Below, piece after piece: positions 1 to 7,982 of a stretch of 40,889 nt of DNA (positions within the stretch are counted from its first letter, which is position 1; the number at the start of each line of letters is the position of its first letter). Under the pieces are notes generated by a model, which saw only the letters and a list, made by a program, of their open reading frames with translations, ran no database searches and was not told where the DNA came from. This DNA comes from Elusimicrobiota bacterium (GTDB lineage: Bacteria > Elusimicrobiota > Elusimicrobia > Elusimicrobiales > UBA9959). The stretch lies in contig DMXM01000036.1 in NCBI GenBank assembly GCA_003482905.1, positions 40,295-81,183 on the forward strand, given 5' to 3'. Position numbers and translations under genes: made by a program.

Positions 1-20
1 AAGGAGGCTGGCTCCTTTTT
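1..20. terminator. Possible bidirectional terminator at window edge
   Basis: AAGGAG and CTCCTT form a short stem around a five-base loop, followed on the plus strand by a T-run that merges with the stop codon of the antiporter gene. On the minus strand the hairpin comes just after that gene's TAA. The U-tract for minus-strand termination would lie outside the window, so this is only a candidate. Confidence 0.4.
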
Positions 21-1152
21 AGACGATATCCTCTTCTTCTATGGGGGGGAACCAGCGTTGGGCGGCGAAGGTGGGGAGAACGGCGCTGGCGATGAGCACT
101 CCGGTTAGCACCGAGTACTGAGCCTGGTCCAGGATGCCGGATTTGAGGCCGAACAGGGCGGCCATTAAGCCGAATGTGAGCCCGGTGGACATCAGCAGCG
201 TGAAGTAACCGCTGTTGGCCGGAAAGAATTTCCTGGCCAGGAAATATACCCCAGCGAATTTCGCCCCCTGTTTAACCATGAAAAGAGCCATGAACAGCCC
301 CGCCGCTCCCCAAAGGGCCGGCAGGGAAACCTTCATGCCGGCCACAATAAAGAACAGCGGCGTGATGAAAGCGTAGGCTACGGTGCGCAGCCGGGCCTTA
401 ACCGGGGCCGCCGCGTGTCCTTCCTTAAAATGTCCGCTCATCAGCAGGCCGAATATGAAGGCCGGCAGCATGGCCTGGCTGGCGCCCAGCTCCGCCAGGT
501 AGATGAAAGCCAACAGTACGAAAAATATATATTTTATCTCGGGCTCTATAACCTTGCCGGCCAGCGCCGGATGGCGCATAATGCCGCCTGAAAAACGCCA
601 GGCCAAAACCAGAAAGGCGCCGGAGACCGCCAGGAAGAGGGCGGTGTAGAAGTTGGGTTTGAGAAAAGCGGCGCTGAGCGCCAGCGCGGTGAACGTATTG
701 GTGAGGAAAGTGCAGGCCATTAGCAGCTTTCCGGTCTTTGTGCCGGCGCGACCGGTTTCCACCAGCACCGAATACACCACGGCCAGCGAGGTTTCGGACA
801 GGGCTATGCCGGCTATGGCGGAGGCTGAGGCGCCCCAGCCGGCGGCGTAGCGGCAGAACAGGAAGCCTGCCGCCAGCGGCGCGAAAAAGGAAAGAAAGCT
901 GAGGGCGGCGATACGCTTAAAATTTTCTTTCAGCAGTTTCGCGTCCACCTCGGCTCCGGCCAGGAAGGTCAGAACGATGCCGCCGAAGCCGGCGATGTAA
1001 ACCATCCAGCCTGCCGGTTGAACGCCAAAGCTGCCTGCCGCCAGCCCGAGCAGTATTTCGAATATGGCCACCGAAAGCCCGAGTTTCAGGCTCAACAGGC
1101 TGGCCGCGAATATAAGCAGTCCCGCGATCAGGGGTATTTTATCAGGTTCCAT
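19..1152 (-). CDS. Cation:proton antiporter (CPA2/KefB-like membrane domain)
   Basis: The 377-residue protein is almost entirely hydrophobic helices separated by short loops, about 11-12 spans. This matches the transport domain of the monovalent cation/proton antiporter family, which exchanges Na+ or K+ for H+ across the inner membrane. There is no C-terminal RCK/TrkA nucleotide-binding domain: the protein ends in a short acidic tail. The ATG at 1152 was chosen because GGAGAAACC precedes it and the hydrophobic N-terminus begins there; a 31-residue extension would translate a terminator hairpin. The substrate ion cannot be read from sequence. It lies downstream of the TRAP binding-protein gene but is separated from it by a terminator-like hairpin, so it is probably expressed partly independently. 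Confidence 0.8.
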   Translation of the reverse strand: MEPDKIPLIAGLLIFAASLLSLKLGLSVAIFEILLGLAAGSFGVQPAGWMVYIAGFGGIVLTFLAGAEVDAKLLKENFKRIAALSFLSFFAPLAAGFLFCRYAAGWGASASAIAGIALSETSLAVVYSVLVETGRAGTKTGKLLMACTFLTNTFTALALSAAFLKPNFYTALFLAVSGAFLVLAWRFSGGIMRHPALAGKVIEPEIKYIFFVLLAFIYLAELGASQAMLPAFIFGLLMSGHFKEGHAAAPVKARLRTVAYAFITPLFFIVAGMKVSLPALWGAAGLFMALFMVKQGAKFAGVYFLARKFFPANSGYFTLLMSTGLTFGLMAALFGLKSGILDQAQYSVLTGVLIASAVLPTFAAQRWFPPIEEEDIV

Positions 1153-1163
1153 GGTTTCTCCAT

Positions 1164-1195
1164 AAAAAAAGACCTCTACCTTGCGGGTAGAGGTC
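1164..1195 (-). terminator. Intrinsic terminator or attenuator ahead of the antiporter gene
   Basis: On the minus strand a perfect 10-bp stem (GACCTCTACC paired with GGTAGAGGTC) closes a five-base loop and is followed by seven T residues at 1170-1164. The U-tract ends 11 bases before the antiporter ATG and just before its Shine-Dalgarno sequence. It can terminate the upstream transcript that ends with the binding-protein gene (stop at 1263). It could equally act as an attenuator that must be read through to express the antiporter. Confidence 0.85.
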
Positions 1196-1262
1196 ATTAG
1201 CTCATTCGAGCGGTTCCCCCGGGCGGCCGGGGCGGCGGACATCATCGCCGTTTACAATTATA

Positions 1263-2276
1263 TCAGCTTTTCTTGCCGGCGCGGAAGGCTTTCAGGGCGG
1301 CTTCTACTTTATCCAGCAGCTCTTTTGAGTAGAGTTTGCCTACCAGCGAGAGTCTGGCTTCGTTGCCGGCCCTTTCCAGTTCGGCCACCACAGCGGTGTT
1401 GGCTGGTTCGGTGAATATAAGGTTTTTGGCTTTCAGTATGCCCACCGACTGGTCGTTCTCTTTGCGGCTTTGCAGGGTAAGCGCCCTGAAATGTTTATCG
1501 CCAAGTTCCAGCATGGTTTTCTGGTCCTCTTTCGACAGTGTGTCGAAGGACTTTTTTGAAATGACCACGGCGCCGGAGGCGTTGGTGAGCGGCAGGGCGA
1601 AAACGTACTTCATGCGTGCGAACCATTGCAGCGCTATCACCGAGAGCGGCGATCCGTAGACGCCGTTTATCATGCCGGTCTGCAGCGAGGTCATCACGTC
1701 GGTGATGGAAAGGGGGATGGGTTTTATTTTGAGCGCGGCGAAGGTGGCCTCCGCTATGGGGTCGCCTTCCCAGATCCACATTTTAACGTTGCGGAGGTCC
1801 TCCGGCTTTGTGACTGGTACATTGGAGAAAACATTGACGTTGCCTACCTCCGCCCAGCCGAGCAGCACATAGCCGCGGCTTTCGAAGATCTTGCGGAAAT
1901 CCGCGTCGAAAGTCTTGTATATGTGGTCTATTTCTCTGGCGTTCTTGAACAGGAACGGCGTGTCGAGCAGGCGGGCCTCGGGAGCCATTTCGCCTATCCC
2001 CACGCCGGTGAAGCCGCCGGCCTGCAGCTGGCCCAGGCGTATCTTCCTCACTACGTCCTTCTCGTCGCCGGAAACGCCGCCGGGGTAGATCTTGAATTTC
2101 ACGCGGCCGCCGGTCCTGGCGGTAGTTTCCTCGGTGAACTGCCGCATGGCCTTCATCCAAGTTGAGCCGTCCGGCGCCAGCGTGGCGAATTTAACCATGG
2201 TCTGCGCCTTGAGCGCCCCGGGCAGGGCCAGGCAGAGAGCGGTCAGGAATATTAAAGTGTTTTTAGAAAAGTTCAT
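1263..2276 (-). CDS. TRAP transporter substrate-binding protein, DctP family (TatP-like)
   Basis: The 337-residue protein has a clear Sec signal peptide (Lys-containing head, hydrophobic core, cleavage near ALKA-Q). It then shows the DctP fold pattern: an early FATLAPDGSTWMKAM segment, the GGVSGDEKDVVRKIRLGQ region, and a conserved GVYGSPLSVIALQW stretch near residues 205-220. DctP proteins bind small organic acids or other ligands in the periplasm and hand them to the DctQM permease. The start overlaps the end of the preceding tatT-like gene by 14 bases and has GGAG upstream, indicating translational coupling. No DctQ/DctM permease gene lies next to it here; the next gene is an antiporter. 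The ligand is unknown. Confidence 0.9.
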   Translation of the reverse strand: MNFSKNTLIFLTALCLALPGALKAQTMVKFATLAPDGSTWMKAMRQFTEETTARTGGRVKFKIYPGGVSGDEKDVVRKIRLGQLQAGGFTGVGIGEMAPEARLLDTPFLFKNAREIDHIYKTFDADFRKIFESRGYVLLGWAEVGNVNVFSNVPVTKPEDLRNVKMWIWEGDPIAEATFAALKIKPIPLSITDVMTSLQTGMINGVYGSPLSVIALQWFARMKYVFALPLTNASGAVVISKKSFDTLSKEDQKTMLELGDKHFRALTLQSRKENDQSVGILKAKNLIFTEPANTAVVAELERAGNEARLSLVGKLYSKELLDKVEAALKAFRAGKKS

Positions 2277-3072
2277 CTTTTTTCTCCAGTAATGTTTTAG
2301 CCTTCAACTTGGCCACTTCGTCCGGCAGGCGGGTGTCCCCGTCGCGCGGTTCGGCTTCCAGCACGGAATTGAGCAGCCGCTCGAATAGTTCCTGGTCCTG
2401 CGCGGCCACGGCCGCCATCTTGGCGTACATAAAGCGGTTCAGCAGGAAATGTTCGCCGGGACCTTTTATGGATGTTTCGAAATAGGACTTAGCTTTTTCC
2501 GGGTCACCGCCGAACATGCGCGGGCGGATGGAATAATAGGCGCCCATAAGGCCGTAGGCCCCGTTATAGTAGTAGCCGGGGTCCAGGGCCAGAAGTCTTT
2601 CAATGGCTGGTTCCAGCGTGGGCAGTTCGGCCACGGCTTCGGGCTTGTCGCGGTTTATGTTTATGTAGAGGGCTTTGCAGAATGTGTTCCAGAATAGCGG
2701 CGGCACGTCCGCCTTTTTGACCGCGGCCGGGGTAAGGCCTTTCAGCGCGCGGGCGGAGTAGGCCTCGCCTTTTGCGTAAAAGACCGAGGCGCGCTGCGGT
2801 GTTTCGTCTTCCAGGAACATCAGCGCGTAGCCGCAGAAACCCTGCGCGGCGTTAACCAGTAATTTTCGGTTGCCGGGGTCGCTCTTTATCAATATCTCCA
2901 TCAGCTGGAGGTTGGCGGGGAGGGCTTCTTTTACATATTGGGGATCGGCCTGGCTGAAGACGGCCGGCAGGCCGCGGTCTATAACTCCGGAGGTTACGCG
3001 GGCGGCGGTGCGGTTAAGGGAGCAGCCGGAAATTCCGACCGTCAGCGGCAGCAGGAATAGGAGTTTTTTCAT
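2263..3072 (-). CDS. TatT-like TRAP transporter-associated lipoprotein
   Basis: The 269-residue protein begins with a lipoprotein signal peptide with lipobox GISGC (Cys17), so it should be lipidated and membrane-anchored facing the periplasm. The rest is helical with TPR-like spacing and resembles TatT (T-component, treponemal Tp0956 type). TatT proteins form trimers that associate with the DctP-type protein TatP and are thought to help deliver hydrophobic ligands. The adjacent downstream DctP gene supports this call. Its ATG shares one base with the malQ stop codon (TAATG), so translation is coupled to malQ. Confidence 0.8.
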   Translation of the reverse strand: MKKLLFLLPLTVGISGCSLNRTAARVTSGVIDRGLPAVFSQADPQYVKEALPANLQLMEILIKSDPGNRKLLVNAAQGFCGYALMFLEDETPQRASVFYAKGEAYSARALKGLTPAAVKKADVPPLFWNTFCKALYININRDKPEAVAELPTLEPAIERLLALDPGYYYNGAYGLMGAYYSIRPRMFGGDPEKAKSYFETSIKGPGEHFLLNRFMYAKMAAVAAQDQELFERLLNSVLEAEPRDGDTRLPDEVAKLKAKTLLEKKDELF

Positions 3073-4628
3073 TATCTTTTCTCTTTTACCATGGTGCGGA
3101 AGCTCTCGGCTTCTTCGGCGTGGTCCTTAAGGAAGTCTTCGGCTGGGGTGGGGAAACGGTAGGTCCAGTTATGGTCGCCCAGGGTGCCGGGCGTGTTCAC
3201 CCTTTCCTTTGAACCGAAGATGTCCTGTATGGGCAGTATCACTATGCGCGAGCCCGCCCCCAAGAGCGAGGCCAGGGCCTTCTCCCTGGCTTTGGAGAAA
3301 GGCGGCGGTTTGGTGGTCTCTCCCGAGACCAAGTTCCAGAAAAGCTTCTTCTCGGCGTGGTCCACGGTCTCCCACCAGTCGGCCAGCGGTTCGTTATCGT
3401 GCGTGGAGGAAGTCGCAAGGGAGACGGCCGGGTAGGTTTCGGGGGCGGTGTAATTGCCGTCTTTGCCTTTTTCCCAGCGCATTACCTTGTAGCCCGGCAC
3501 GTTGAGCTGCGAGAGGACTTCCCCCACGTAAGGGGGGATAAGGCCCAGGTCTTCCGCCACCGGCAGCATGCGGCTTGCCCCGGAGACGGCTTCCAGGAAG
3601 CGCCGGCCGCGTTCGCGCTGGCCTTTCTCGTCCTTGATGTCGAAATCGGCTTTAAGGGCCACGTCGCGCGGTATTACCCAGGTGCGGAAAAAACCCACCA
3701 TGTGGTCTATGCGGAAGAGATCGTAGAATTCCGCCGCCTTCTTTACCTTCGACCGCCACCAGTCGAAATTGTTCCCCTCTATTACGGACCAGTTGTAGGC
3801 GGGCAGGCCCCAGCGCTGGCCGGTTTCGCTGAAAGCGTCGGGCGGGGCGCCTATTTCGCGGTTTATGTCGAATTCGGCCTGGCGGCTCCAGACGTCGGAG
3901 CTTTCCTGGTTCACCATGAAAGGCAGGTCGCCCAGCAGTTTTATGTCCAGCTCGGCCGCGCGGGTACGGGCGGCGGTCCACTGGCGGTGGATGGCCCACT
4001 GGAGGTACTTGAAGAAAACTATCTGGTGTTCTTCGCGGCCGTGAAACTCGGCCAGCGCCCCGGCGTCGCGGTTTTTCAGCGGCTCTTCCCAGTGCGTCCA
4101 GGAAGTCCAGCTGTGGGTGTCTTTCAGGCGGCGGAAAGAGGCGTAGTCCTCCAGCCAGCCGGCGTTTGCGCGGCAGAAGGCGCGGAATTCCGCGGCGAGG
4201 GGGGAGTCTTTAAGGATATGGCGCTGGTGGAAGGCGGTGTAGATCTTCCAGAGGGTGGTGAATTTGAGGTGGCGCACTTCGTTGTACATTACGCGGTCGG
4301 CCCGGCGCAGCTGTCTCAGGCCGGCCTGGAAGCGGCGCGAGCCTATCTCTTCCAGCAAATCGGGGGATTCTTTGAGTTCGGGCAGTTCGTCCACGGCGAT
4401 GTAAATGGGGTCGAGGGCGAAGGCGGAAAGGGCGGTGTAGGGGCAGGAGACGCCGGGGGGCATTTCATTTATGGGTAGCACCTGCAGGAGGTTGAGGCCC
4501 ATGGCCTTCATAGCGTCGAACCAGAGGGTCATGGAGCGGGTGTCGCCTATGCCCCAGTCCTTCTTGTGGCGCATGGAGAAAAGGGGGAAGAGTGTTCCTG
4601 TGTGTTTCTTTTCTAGTAATGGATGCAT
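3072..4628 (-). CDS. malQ: 4-alpha-glucanotransferase (amylomaltase, GH77)
   Basis: The 518-residue protein matches GH77 amylomaltase length. It transfers alpha-1,4-glucan segments between maltodextrins in the cytoplasm during glycogen or maltodextrin metabolism. Visible motifs are GDLPFMVNQESSDVW (about 233-247), the nucleophile Asp308 in FRIDH, the acid/base Glu359 in VAEDLG, and the third acidic residue Asp411 in STHDNEP. The ATG at 4628 starts the conserved N-terminal segment; an upstream in-frame extension would translate the intergenic repeat and was rejected. The Shine-Dalgarno match (GGGAAAC) is weak. The stop overlaps the tatT start. A structured repeat lies immediately upstream. Confidence 0.95.
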   Translation of the reverse strand: MHPLLEKKHTGTLFPLFSMRHKKDWGIGDTRSMTLWFDAMKAMGLNLLQVLPINEMPPGVSCPYTALSAFALDPIYIAVDELPELKESPDLLEEIGSRRFQAGLRQLRRADRVMYNEVRHLKFTTLWKIYTAFHQRHILKDSPLAAEFRAFCRANAGWLEDYASFRRLKDTHSWTSWTHWEEPLKNRDAGALAEFHGREEHQIVFFKYLQWAIHRQWTAARTRAAELDIKLLGDLPFMVNQESSDVWSRQAEFDINREIGAPPDAFSETGQRWGLPAYNWSVIEGNNFDWWRSKVKKAAEFYDLFRIDHMVGFFRTWVIPRDVALKADFDIKDEKGQRERGRRFLEAVSGASRMLPVAEDLGLIPPYVGEVLSQLNVPGYKVMRWEKGKDGNYTAPETYPAVSLATSSTHDNEPLADWWETVDHAEKKLFWNLVSGETTKPPPFSKAREKALASLLGAGSRIVILPIQDIFGSKERVNTPGTLGDHNWTYRFPTPAEDFLKDHAEEAESFRTMVKEKR

Positions 4629-4640
4629 AAAATTGTTTCC

Positions 4641-4823
4641 CGGTTTTGCGCTTAAGAACGCAGGATGCGTAGTCGGGGCTGTCCAGGGTGTTGCCCCGCG
4701 CACCCTGGATGATGGAAACCGTTGCGCGGTTTCCCCCCAGCCGGGATAATTAGGCTGGGGCCCCCCCTTCCCCAAAGGGTGCGCGGGGCAACACCCCGGC
4801 CATCCCCTTCAAAGCGCAAAACC
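4641..4823. repeat. Structured interspersed repeat, copy 1
   Basis: This 183-bp intergenic element has 12-bp terminal inverted repeats (GGTTTTGCGCTT at 4642-4653, complement at 4812-4823). Inside is a perfect 21-bp inverted repeat (4686-4706 with 4776-4796) enclosing two further hairpins: GGAAACCG/CGGTTTCC and CCCAGCC/GGCTGGG. The end segment CGCAGGATGCGTAGTCGGG (from 4660) recurs exactly in the copy at 39377-39556. There is no coding potential. It fills the gap between ridA and malQ and ends 12 bp before the malQ ATG, so its RNA form could influence malQ expression. Confidence 0.8.
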
Positions 4824-4836
4824 TCTCCAGATACAT

Positions 4837-5214
4837 CTATCTTGCCGCTACTGCTTCTATTTCTACCAGCGCGGCTTTGGGCAGGGCTTTTACTTCTATG
4901 GTGGCCCGGGCCGGCGGGTTTGAGGCGAAAAATAAGGAGTAGGTTTCGTTCATCCGGGCGAACTGGCCCAGGTCGGCCATGTAGACGGTGGTTTTGATTA
5001 TGTTCGCCAGCGTCAGACCTTCGGCTTTGAGTATGGCTTCCAGATTTTTAATTACGGCCTCGGTCTGGGCCTGTATATCAGGCGGGGCCATAAGGCCGGT
5101 GGCGGGGTCTACGGGCAGCTGGCCGGAGATGAATATGAGGCCGCCGGCTTCCACGGCCTGGGAGTAGGGGCCGATGGCGGCGGGGGCGTTCCTGGTGGAA
5201 ATTATTTTTCTCAT
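4837..5214 (-). CDS. ridA: RidA family enamine/imine deaminase
   Basis: The 125-residue protein is full length for RidA (YjgF/YER057c/UK114). RidA hydrolyses reactive enamine/imine intermediates released by PLP enzymes, giving ketoacid and ammonia. The family signature near the C-terminus is present: Arg103 in ARATIEV and Glu120 in VEIEAVA match the active deaminase subgroup, and GPYSQAV and FISGQLPVDP are conserved near the N-terminus. Its ATG lies two bases after the stop of the upstream DUF6485 gene, so the two are co-transcribed. Confidence 0.95.
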   Translation of the reverse strand: MRKIISTRNAPAAIGPYSQAVEAGGLIFISGQLPVDPATGLMAPPDIQAQTEAVIKNLEAILKAEGLTLANIIKTTVYMADLGQFARMNETYSLFFASNPPARATIEVKALPKAALVEIEAVAAR

Positions 5215-5216
5215 GG

Positions 5217-5414
5217 TCAGTTCCTCTTAGTTGTGCGTATGAAATTCTCTATGGAGCGGTCGTAGGTGCGTTCCGCTTCGGGCGTAAAAAAACAACCCGG
5301 TATTTCGCCGCTGGCGCGGTGGTAGGCTACGCAGTCGCAGCAGAGGCCCTTGCGCTGGCACGGTTCATAGGTGCAGGTACAGCTTTTAATGTTGGAATCT
5401 TTTTTGCAATTCAT
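5217..5414 (-). CDS. Small cysteine-rich DUF6485-type protein
   Basis: This 65-residue protein has eight cysteines in its first 41 residues (C3, C12, C14, C19, C25, C26, C28, C41), including a CTCTYEPC segment and a CCDC cluster, and no signal peptide. The pattern and the ending TYDRSIENFI match the small cytosolic DUF6485 family as I recall it. The cysteine spacing suggests metal binding, but no function is established. AAGGGG lies upstream of the ATG. It is directly followed by ridA. Confidence 0.8.
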   Translation of the reverse strand: MNCKKDSNIKSCTCTYEPCQRKGLCCDCVAYHRASGEIPGCFFTPEAERTYDRSIENFIRTTKRN

Positions 5415-5462
5415 ACGCGGCCCCTTTGCGCATATTTTACTATATTGGGGCGCGGCCCGTTC

Positions 5463-6659
5463 TTATATGGGTCTCTCATCCTGCTCGCCGGCAGCGGCGG
5501 GGGAGGGCATGGCTACGCGGACTTTGCTTAAACCGAGGTCCGGGGCCTTGCGCAGGCCTTCTTCGATCTCCTGCGAGCGCTGGTGCAGGTAGGCTTCTAT
5601 GGGGGTGGGCTGTATGTAGGCGGCTATTTCCGAGATCTTCGTGGCGCGCTCTGCCCCGCCGGAATTGCCGTACCAGATGGCGGTACGGCGGCCTATGGCG
5701 GGATTGGGGTCGTAGTCCTTGCGGCCGCTCACCAGTATGCCCTCTATCATCAGGGTTTTCTCGTTGAAGACGGGGCTGCCGGAGTTGCCGCCGAAAGTGT
5801 CGAGGTTGCTGCTGAAGAAGCGGGTGCCTTCGATATCGGCTTCCCTCACTACGGCGTCGCCGGCCACCTTGGCCGGCAGCCCGGAGGGATGGCCTATGAC
5901 GAATACGCTTGTATTCTTCTTTATGGCGCCGCCGCGGTTTATGGCCAGCGGATCGTGGCCGGCCGGGCGGCGGTCGAGTTCCAGCAGGGCGTAGTCGGCG
6001 ACGCTGTCCAGGCGGTGCGCCAGCACGCGGCAGTTGAAAACTTCCTTGGCGGGTATGGCCGAAGGCATCTTTCCGCTGCGGCTTACCGCGTAGCCGAATA
6101 CTACTTTATCCCTGCCGCAGGCGAACATGGCGCCGTTCTCCTGCACGCAGTGCCCGGCCGTGAAGACCAGTGGCCGGCCCTCCTTGCTCTGCCCAACGTA
6201 GGCACCGGAACAGTAGGCGGCGGCCGGCTGTTTTGCGAAGCGGTGGCCCGGGACCAGTTTGAATTTAGTTTCGAGGTTTTCGGTTTCTACACGGTAATTC
6301 CCGGAAATTTCGTCAAAAATCAGGTTTCTGCTTAAGATCAGGGATATAGATGAATCGGCGAGCAGGCGGATGGTTTTGTTGGCGGCGTAGACATCAACGC
6401 GGTTGTCGTCGCCGTAGATGGCGGCTATCGGGCGCGGGGCGCCGTTCTGCCCTGAGGCCGGCGACGAGGGGTCCGTGGCCGGCGCCGCTTCCGGCATCGG
6501 GATATCTTCGGAAACCCCGCCGCCAAGCTGGTCGAAAGCTTCGGAAATGGGCGCGTCCCTGAGGTCGGCCGGTGTGACGGGCGCGGCGATATGCCGCTTT
6601 ACGATCAGGCCCGCGGGTATTAAGGCGATAATCAGCGCCGCAATTGTCCTGTTTCTCAT
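5463..6659 (-). CDS. Secreted trypsin-like serine protease (paralogue 1)
   Basis: The 398-residue protein has an N-terminal hydrophobic segment (about 6-22) that could be a signal peptide or an anchor, a Pro/Ala-rich linker to about residue 75, and then a chymotrypsin-fold domain. The catalytic triad is intact: His170 in FTAGHC, Asp222 in ADYALLELD, Ser293 in GGNSGSP. Cysteines 150, 171, 181 and 210 suggest disulfides and periplasmic or extracellular action. The substrate is unknown. GGAGG lies nine bases before the ATG. It is closely related to the next gene upstream; the linker (residues 25-75) is the main difference. Confidence 0.9.
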   Translation of the reverse strand: MRNRTIAALIIALIPAGLIVKRHIAAPVTPADLRDAPISEAFDQLGGGVSEDIPMPEAAPATDPSSPASGQNGAPRPIAAIYGDDNRVDVYAANKTIRLLADSSISLILSRNLIFDEISGNYRVETENLETKFKLVPGHRFAKQPAAAYCSGAYVGQSKEGRPLVFTAGHCVQENGAMFACGRDKVVFGYAVSRSGKMPSAIPAKEVFNCRVLAHRLDSVADYALLELDRRPAGHDPLAINRGGAIKKNTSVFVIGHPSGLPAKVAGDAVVREADIEGTRFFSSNLDTFGGNSGSPVFNEKTLMIEGILVSGRKDYDPNPAIGRRTAIWYGNSGGAERATKISEIAAYIQPTPIEAYLHQRSQEIEEGLRKAPDLGLSKVRVAMPSPAAAGEQDERPI

Positions 6660-6681
6660 AAATTATCCTCCAAAAGATTTA

Positions 6682-6731
6682 AACCGTTAAATTCATCCGC
6701 TGCCGCCCTTTAAATTATAGCAACCGTTAAA
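6682..6731 (-). promoter_or_regulatory. Extended -10 promoter flanked by 10-bp direct repeats
   Basis: On the minus strand TGCTATAAT (plus coordinates 6714-6722) is a good extended -10 element for the downstream protease gene; no convincing -35 is visible. Identical AACCGTTAAA decamers (plus strand) lie at 6682-6691 and 6722-6731, exactly 40 bp apart, bracketing the -10 region. This spacing, about four helical turns, would suit a cooperative regulator, but no regulator is identified. Confidence 0.45.
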
Positions 6732-6735
6732 CGCC

Positions 6736-7800
6736 TTACGCAGGCATTTCTTCCTGCCCCGATACGGCCGGGACAGATTCAACGCCGGGCATCGCCACCC
6801 GGAAGCTGCTCAGGCCGAGATCGGGGGCTTGTCTCAGCCCTTCGTTTATCTCCAGCTCGCGCCGTATCAGGTATGCTTCGGTGGCGGTCGGTTCGATATA
6901 GCCGCTTATTTCGGAGATCTTTGTGGCTGTCTCACCGGTATCTTCATGCCGATATCTGGCTTCGGAGTTGTCTCCGGTCAGCGGGTTGGTAATATAGTCG
7001 TCCTTTCCGCTTACCAGTATGCCTTCTATCATCAGGGTCTTTTCATTGAAGACCGGGCTGCCGGAGTTGCCGCCGAAAGTGTCGAGGTTGGTGCTGAAAA
7101 AACCGCGCTCCTCCGTAGCCTCTTCTTTCAAAGTTACAGTAGCGTCCCCGGTTACTTTCGCCGGTAGCCTGCCGGGGTGGCCGATGACAAAAACGCTAGT
7201 CCCGGTTTTTACGGCGCCGCTGCGGTTTATGGCCAGTGGCTCGTGATCGGCCGGGACGCGGTCAAGTTCCAGAACGGCATAGTCGGCCCCGGCGTCTTTC
7301 CTGCGGGCCAGCACGCGGCAGCCGTATACTTCTTCTCTGGCAAAACCCGCTGGGGCTTTCCCGTCGCGGCTCACCGCGTATCCGAACACCACTTTGTCCC
7401 TGCCGCAGGTGAAGCCAGGCCCCGACTGGGATACGCAGTGGCCGGCCGTGAACACGATGGGTTTGCCCTCGGGGTTCCTGCCGACATAAGCTCCTGAACA
7501 AAAGGAGGCCGCCGGCTGCCGCGCGAAGCGGTGGTCGGGCGGAAGATTATATTCTTCTTCGAAGGTGCGCGCTTCGATGAAATATTGCCCCGAGTTCCCG
7601 TCGAACTTCAGATTCGACCCGAGGAACAGGGCCACCGTGGAATCCGCCAGTATCTGTATGGTCTTGTGCGAGTGTATGACCTCGGCTCTGCTGTCCTTGC
7701 CGTAGATAGCGGCGATCCGGTCCGCGCAATAAGCCGCTGGCGCGCTGGAGGTTATGAAGAAAGCGGCCGCCATCGCATTTATAATTCTAACGGTTTTCAT
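6736..7800 (-). CDS. Secreted trypsin-like serine protease (paralogue 2)
   Basis: The 354-residue protein has a Sec signal peptide (cleavage near AAYCA-D) followed directly by the protease domain. The triad is His121 in FTAGHC, Asp173 in ADYAVLELD and Ser246 in GGNSGSP. It aligns with the downstream paralogue along nearly its whole length, including RDKVVFGYAVSR and the C-terminal APDLGLS segment, indicating tandem duplication. The ATG at 7800 was chosen because AAGGAGGAGATT sits directly upstream and a signal peptide begins there; the 46-residue extension lacks both. It probably acts outside the cytoplasm; the substrate is unknown. Confidence 0.9.
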   Translation of the reverse strand: MKTVRIINAMAAAFFITSSAPAAYCADRIAAIYGKDSRAEVIHSHKTIQILADSTVALFLGSNLKFDGNSGQYFIEARTFEEEYNLPPDHRFARQPAASFCSGAYVGRNPEGKPIVFTAGHCVSQSGPGFTCGRDKVVFGYAVSRDGKAPAGFAREEVYGCRVLARRKDAGADYAVLELDRVPADHEPLAINRSGAVKTGTSVFVIGHPGRLPAKVTGDATVTLKEEATEERGFFSTNLDTFGGNSGSPVFNEKTLMIEGILVSGKDDYITNPLTGDNSEARYRHEDTGETATKISEISGYIEPTATEAYLIRRELEINEGLRQAPDLGLSSFRVAMPGVESVPAVSGQEEMPA

Positions 7801-7846
7801 AATCTCCTCCTTTTCCCGGTCTTTGTCGCGCCACAAGTCCTTGTAT

Positions 7847-7875
7847 AGTGTATGGCGCGGCTTGATGAATATCAA
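7847..7875 (-). promoter_or_regulatory. Candidate promoter for protease paralogue 2
   Basis: On the minus strand TTGATA (7875-7870) and TACACT (7852-7847) are separated by 17 bp. The -35 hexamer is part of an inverted repeat, TTGAT-ATTC-ATCAA (7862-7875), which could also be an operator. The -10 match is only four of six. Confidence 0.4.
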
Positions 7876-7947
7876 GTTCCATTGGTCCCCGGGCCGTGTA
7901 GGTCCAAAGGGCAAACACCGCGCCCGGCGGTCTTTCATCGGGGCGTC

Positions 7948-7976
7948 TTGCCCAGTTACGCATAATTATCAATAAT
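7948..7976 (+). promoter_or_regulatory. Candidate promoter giving a leaderless Mur ligase mRNA
   Basis: TTGCCC (7948-7953) and AATAAT (7971-7976) are 17 bp apart. Transcription would begin about seven bases after the -10, at or next to the ATG at 7983. No Shine-Dalgarno sequence precedes that ATG, consistent with a leaderless transcript. An alternative -10, CATAAT at 7961-7966, would give a leader of about 10 bases. Confidence 0.4.
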
Positions 7977-7982
7977 TTAACA

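Noticed and set aside
3357..4478. 373-residue plus-strand open frame opposite malQ
   Set aside because: It is antisense to intact malQ and shows no domain or RBS.
4687..4797. CRISPR-like or rho-independent terminator interpretation of the malQ-upstream palindromes
   Set aside because: There are no regularly spaced direct repeats and no U-tract; terminal inverted repeats and a second distant copy fit an interspersed element better.
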